Positions 60,104 through 64,000 of a DNA stretch of 64,000 nucleotides are shown here, in pieces; positions within the stretch are counted from its first letter, which is position 1; each line of letters starts with the position of its first letter. The stretch covers positions 310,001 to 374,000 of the forward strand of contig BLAL01000278.1 in assembly GCA_015698045.1 (NCBI GenBank), in the 5' to 3' direction. Under the pieces are notes generated by a model that saw only the letters and a program-made list of their open reading frames with translations, made no database searches and was not told where the DNA came from. The stretch comes from Rhizophagus clarus (taxonomy: Eukaryota; Glomeromycota; Glomeromycetes; Glomerales; Glomeraceae). A program made the position numbers and the translations under genes.

Positions 60104-60609
60104 TTCTTTATACAATTAAGCTAAAATACTCAATGTTATTAAATTAATTCTAATCGATCATTCAATAAAAAAAACCCCCTTGAAAAAATATTTTTTCTAA
60201 TTTTGCGAAAACCCAAGGTTTTTCGGTATTTTTATGTAAAATACAAAAATTCTGGGAAATATCGGGTTTTTATAAAACTTAAATTTTTTTTTTTTTTTTT
60301 TTTTTGTGAAAACCTTTTGCATACATCATTTTATTATACTGAGGAATGTAAAAAAATTTGGTAAAGAATGCTTTCATAAATGAATATTCAATTTTGATTT
60401 CTTTTACAAGGTCATTTTATACTTTATTTTATATTTTTATTTCGTTAGTATAATTAGAACACGAAATTTATGTATCACACGTTCATCGCATGTATTTATT
60501 TATTCGCTTTACTAGGATTCTTCATTTCTCATGCTTCTTAGAAAAACGAAGCTTTCTTTGGGCTTTAGTTAATGAAATTAATTATTATCTGAGATAAATT
60601 TTCGTTTCG

Positions 60610-61210
60610 TTTCAGTTTATCTCTTTTTCTATTGCTTTTTTATTTTGAATGACTATTTCTTTTCATTTATTTCGTTTTCCTTACACTCTTTTTTCGTTCC
60701 CCTCACTTTTTTTATCCTTTCGCACTTTTTTTTTTGTGCTCCGTATACTCCTTTTTCGTTTCTTTCACACTCCTTGTGATTTTCAATACTCACTTTTTCG
60801 TTTTCCATATACTCTCCTATACACTTTTTTTCACTTCATTTACTCTTTTTCATCTTTTTTGCTCTTTTTGGTTTTGTTATCATTTTTAATTTCTTTTTAT
60901 CCTTATACTCTTTTTTCCTTTTCTTTCCCTCCTTTTCTTTCATTTCACTCTTTTACGCTTCTCTCTTTCCTTTTTTTCTCTCTTTTTTTTTATCTCAGTT
61001 CGTCTATTTACTCTTTTTCCCTTTTTCCTCTTCTTTTTTCTTTCGTCCTATTCATTCTTTTACTCTTCCTTTTTTCCTTTCTTTGTTCCTTTTTGTTCTT
61101 TTATTCTTTTTCCCTCCTTTTCATTTCATTTCATTTTTTTTCCATCACTTTCTTTTTTTCTCCTTCTTTTCACCCAATTTTCTCTTTAACTTTATTTGTT
61201 TCCTTTTAGA
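60610..61210 (+). repeat. Long pyrimidine-rich tract
   Basis: About 600 bases made almost entirely of T and C on the plus strand (TTTTTCTTTC and TACTCTTTTT motifs). The long Phe/Ser/Leu frame across it is a composition effect. Such strand asymmetry is compatible with triplex DNA. Confidence 0.75.
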
Positions 61211-61416
61211 CATGATAACAGTTTGGTGGTTTTTTAGATTAGGGATTGATAAAATTTTTTTTTCATGCAACTTAAATCAAAGTAATTTACAATTACATAT
61301 GCGATAACGCGATGAATAAATTTTATTGCAGTATAAATAAAAGTATTTTAGCGTAAAATAAAATTTTTTATCAAAAGCCAAATTGAAATTACTATATTAT
61401 ACAATACAAATTTATT

Positions 61417-63091
61417 TGGCGATAGTATGTTTTTGACCGACAAATTATTGCCGATCATTTTCCAAATTAATGTACTTTTTCGCATAATTTGGAAATTGTT
61501 GTACGATCTTCAAGCATTTTTTCATGAAAGTGGAAATGCGCAATGTGAACTTTAAAGTTGAAATTTATATAGCTATTTAATTGCAATATGCAATGCAATA
61601 GCAATGCAATAGCAATGCATATGCATATGCATATGCATATGGTTATTGCCATAGCTACAGTATATCTATCTATACGCTATTTTTTTTCAAAAATAAAAGT
61701 GATGATTATTTGCATTATGCTATATTGCATCTTTTGATATCATTAGAATAAAATTGCAAAAAAAGCACTCCTGTGCCACTTTTGTTGTTAATTATGTTTA
61801 ACCATCAAGTAAACGATTTTGCTGCAAAAAATTGATTTTGTCGATCATAACCCAGGTAATTTGAGGTAAAAAAGCTGATCATTTAAAATAGTCGCTATAG
61901 TAAAACAAATGATTTTTTTTATATCATTTTTAATAAAAAACATTTTATTTTTGCAATAATAAAAAAAAAGTTTTTTTAATCATTTTTAATTAAAAACGAT
62001 TTTAATCATTTATTTTTTCTAATTATTTTTTTAAATAATTTCTTTTAGTCATCATAATAAAAACCATTAAATTGTTTTTATTATGAAAGAATCGATTTCA
62101 ACAACTTTGTTAAAAATCATTTTTAATTAAAAAGTGCAAATTCTTCTTAATCATTTTCAATTAAAAACAAACAATTTTTAATTAAACAATTAAAAAAAGC
62201 GTTTTTCTTTTAATTTAAACGCTTAAAAAAAGGTTCTTTTTTAATTAATGTTTAATTAAAAAAAGGAATTTTTAATTAATGTTTTAAAAAAAGCGTTTTC
62301 TTAATTAAACCCTTAAAAAAGCGTTTTTTTAGTTAAACGCTTAAAAACTTTTTCTGATTAAACGCCTAACAAAAAAGGCTTCTTTTTTTTTAATAAACGC
62401 CTAAAAAAAGGCTTCTTTTTTTTAATAAACGCCTAAAAAAAGGCTTCTTTTTTTAATAAACACCTAAAAAAAGCTAATTAGACTCTTAAGAAAAAAGTTT
62501 TTTTAATTAAGCGCTTAGAAAAAGCACTTTTTCCAATTAAATGCTTAAAAAATGCGTTTCTATAATTAAATGCCTAAAAAATGCATTTTTTTTTAATTAC
62601 AAACGCCTAAAAAAGACGTTTTTCAATTAAATGCTTAAGAAAATAGCGTATATTTTTAATTAAACGTTAATTAAACGCTTAAAAAAAAGCATCTTTTTCA
62701 ATTAAGCGCTTAAAAAAGGCACTTTTTCTGATCAAACCGCCTAAAAAAAGCGTTTTCTTTTTAATCAAACGCTTAAAAAAAAGCGTTTTCTTTTTAATCA
62801 AACGCTTAAAAAAAAGCGGTTTTCTTTTTTAATCAAGCGCTTAAAAAAGGCCCTTTTTCTGATTAAGCCGCCTAAAAAAACGTTTTTTTTTTAATTAAAC
62901 GCCTAAAGAAAAGGCATTTTTTTAAATTAAACGCTTAAAAAAGCGTTTTCTTTTTTAATCAAACGCTTAAAAAAAAGCGTTTTCTTTCAATTAAGCGCTT
63001 AAAAAAGGCACTTTTCTGATTAAACCGCCTAAATATTTAAAATTATTTGTGCTTGGGGGGACGAAGTCCCCCCGCAAACTGCATATTCTAG
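61417..63091 (+). mobile_element. Hairpin-rich satellite element, right copy
   Basis: Same organisation as 50085-52803 in plus orientation: TTGGCGATAGTATG start, conserved 250-base block with the ATGCATATGCATATGC repeat, hairpin array (62180-63030), G6/C6 hairpin (63055-63073) and CTAG end at 63088-63091. This copy lacks the long AAGCGGTTTTGATT satellite block, which accounts for much of its shorter length. No replicase is present. Confidence 0.55.
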
Positions 63092-64000
63092 TTATACTAT
63101 AAAAAATACCGTAAAACTTACTGAAAAATCTAAGATGCGCCGATCAATGATTCTTTGATCATCAAATAGTATTTTTTTTGTTTTCGTTACTTTATAATTG
63201 ATTACATAATAGTTTAATAAAGATTATAATTTAGCTTTAGTAAAAAAAAAAAAAAAATCGGTGATTGTATCGATATTTTATATTATTTATTATATAATAA
63301 AGTTTAATAATTGGCTTTAGTAAAAAAAAACAAAAAAAAAAAAAAGTCGGTAGAAACTGATAGAACACATGATAATCTATCAATTTTATTTGTGTGTTTT
63401 AACTATAAATGAAATAATCCAATGTTTCGCAAAATTAATTTATTATAAAAATGAACATTAATTATATTTTCGGCGTGTTAAGGCAAAGATTTTCGGTCTT
63501 ATTAAACAAAAAAGTGTAATGAAGAATAATGGTAGTGCTGGGAAAATATCTACATTACACTAAACATTCCAGCTAAGCCTTTCTCTCTCTTTATTTTTAG
63601 AGATACTTGGATGATTTATTTATTTATTTATTTAATAATATGTAAACATTTATATCTTTTCATTTAAATAATCCTTTCTTTAAGAATATTTCATTTTAGG
63701 AGTTTTTTCTAATTTTTTGATTTGAAACACATTAAAAAAATGTATTAATCTTCTGCAACATTTCTTAGTTTCTTATTGTATTGGAAAAATATTAATAGAC
63801 TAAAATCTATAATCTATAAAAGATTAGTCCCTTTTTAATACTTATTTATTTATTTTTATTTACCTTACTATTTATTTTAAGGATAAGTTACACAATTCAG
63901 GATATACATGTCCTTCCTGACATATGACCCAACGAACCGGTTATAGAGCTGGAGCATAGACTGTGATTCATTCAATGGTGTTCTACGAAGATACATATTT
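63092..64000. other. Gene-free end of window
   Basis: AT-rich. It contains a direct repeat around TTTAGTAAAAAAAA at 63235-63345. A gene could begin beyond the window end; nothing is supported here. Confidence 0.5.

Noticed and set aside
60649-61209. A 186-residue Phe/Ser/Leu-rich frame
   Set aside because: It is produced by pyrimidine-rich DNA; no domain, start context or splice evidence.
1-64000. CRISPR arrays, bacterial operons, rRNA and tRNA genes
   Set aside because: The window is eukaryotic; no cloverleaf with intact A and B boxes and no rRNA signature was found by eye.

Overview
The window is strongly AT-rich eukaryotic DNA. Genes are interrupted by short introns of about 65-100 bases with GT-AG borders, TATA-type motifs lie 70-140 bases before several start codons, and there is much dispersed repeat DNA. 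The gene families (a MYND-finger cluster, BTB-TLDc, a six-helix ion-channel protein with a long soluble N-terminus, kinase relics ending in a CWEHE-type motif, SAM-domain proteins, small secreted cysteine-rich proteins) point to an arbuscular mycorrhizal fungus of the Rhizophagus type. That assignment is inference from family content; no marker gene is present.

Layout. 1-9000: MYND gene 1, a tandemly duplicated small exon broken by a hAT-like MITE, a two-exon BTB-TLDc membrane protein, a relic MYND copy, and MYND gene 2. 9000-19800: a single-exon secreted cysteine-rich protein, two decayed kinase copies, a second hAT-like MITE and long gene-free DNA. 19800-25500: a secreted three-module cysteine protein with a Pro-Gly repeat, a 30-residue ORF ending in a CaaX box, and a third MITE. 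25800-36133: an orphan MYND 3' flank, MYND gene 3 followed by the last codons of a lost channel gene, MYND gene 4, and a convergent 11-exon channel gene. Together these show that MYND gene plus channel gene was a duplication unit. 36600-47050: three terminal-inverted-repeat (TIR) elements. The last is a complete Tc1-like transposon with an intact three-exon transposase and an intact three-exon passenger gene on the opposite strand. The middle one holds three copies of a structured motif with covarying stems. 48540-64000: a fourth MITE with a perfect 8-bp target duplication, pseudogenes of a glutamine-rich family, and two inverted copies of a hairpin-rich satellite element. Between those copies sit two small secreted-protein genes, one encoding a Kex2-type precursor of an eight-cysteine peptide.

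How it works together: the MYND genes share about 250 bases of upstream sequence and may be co-regulated. The secreted genes are scattered singly among repeats, as is common for effector-like genes. All functional statements rest on motif recognition by eye; exon joins were checked for reading frame by hand.
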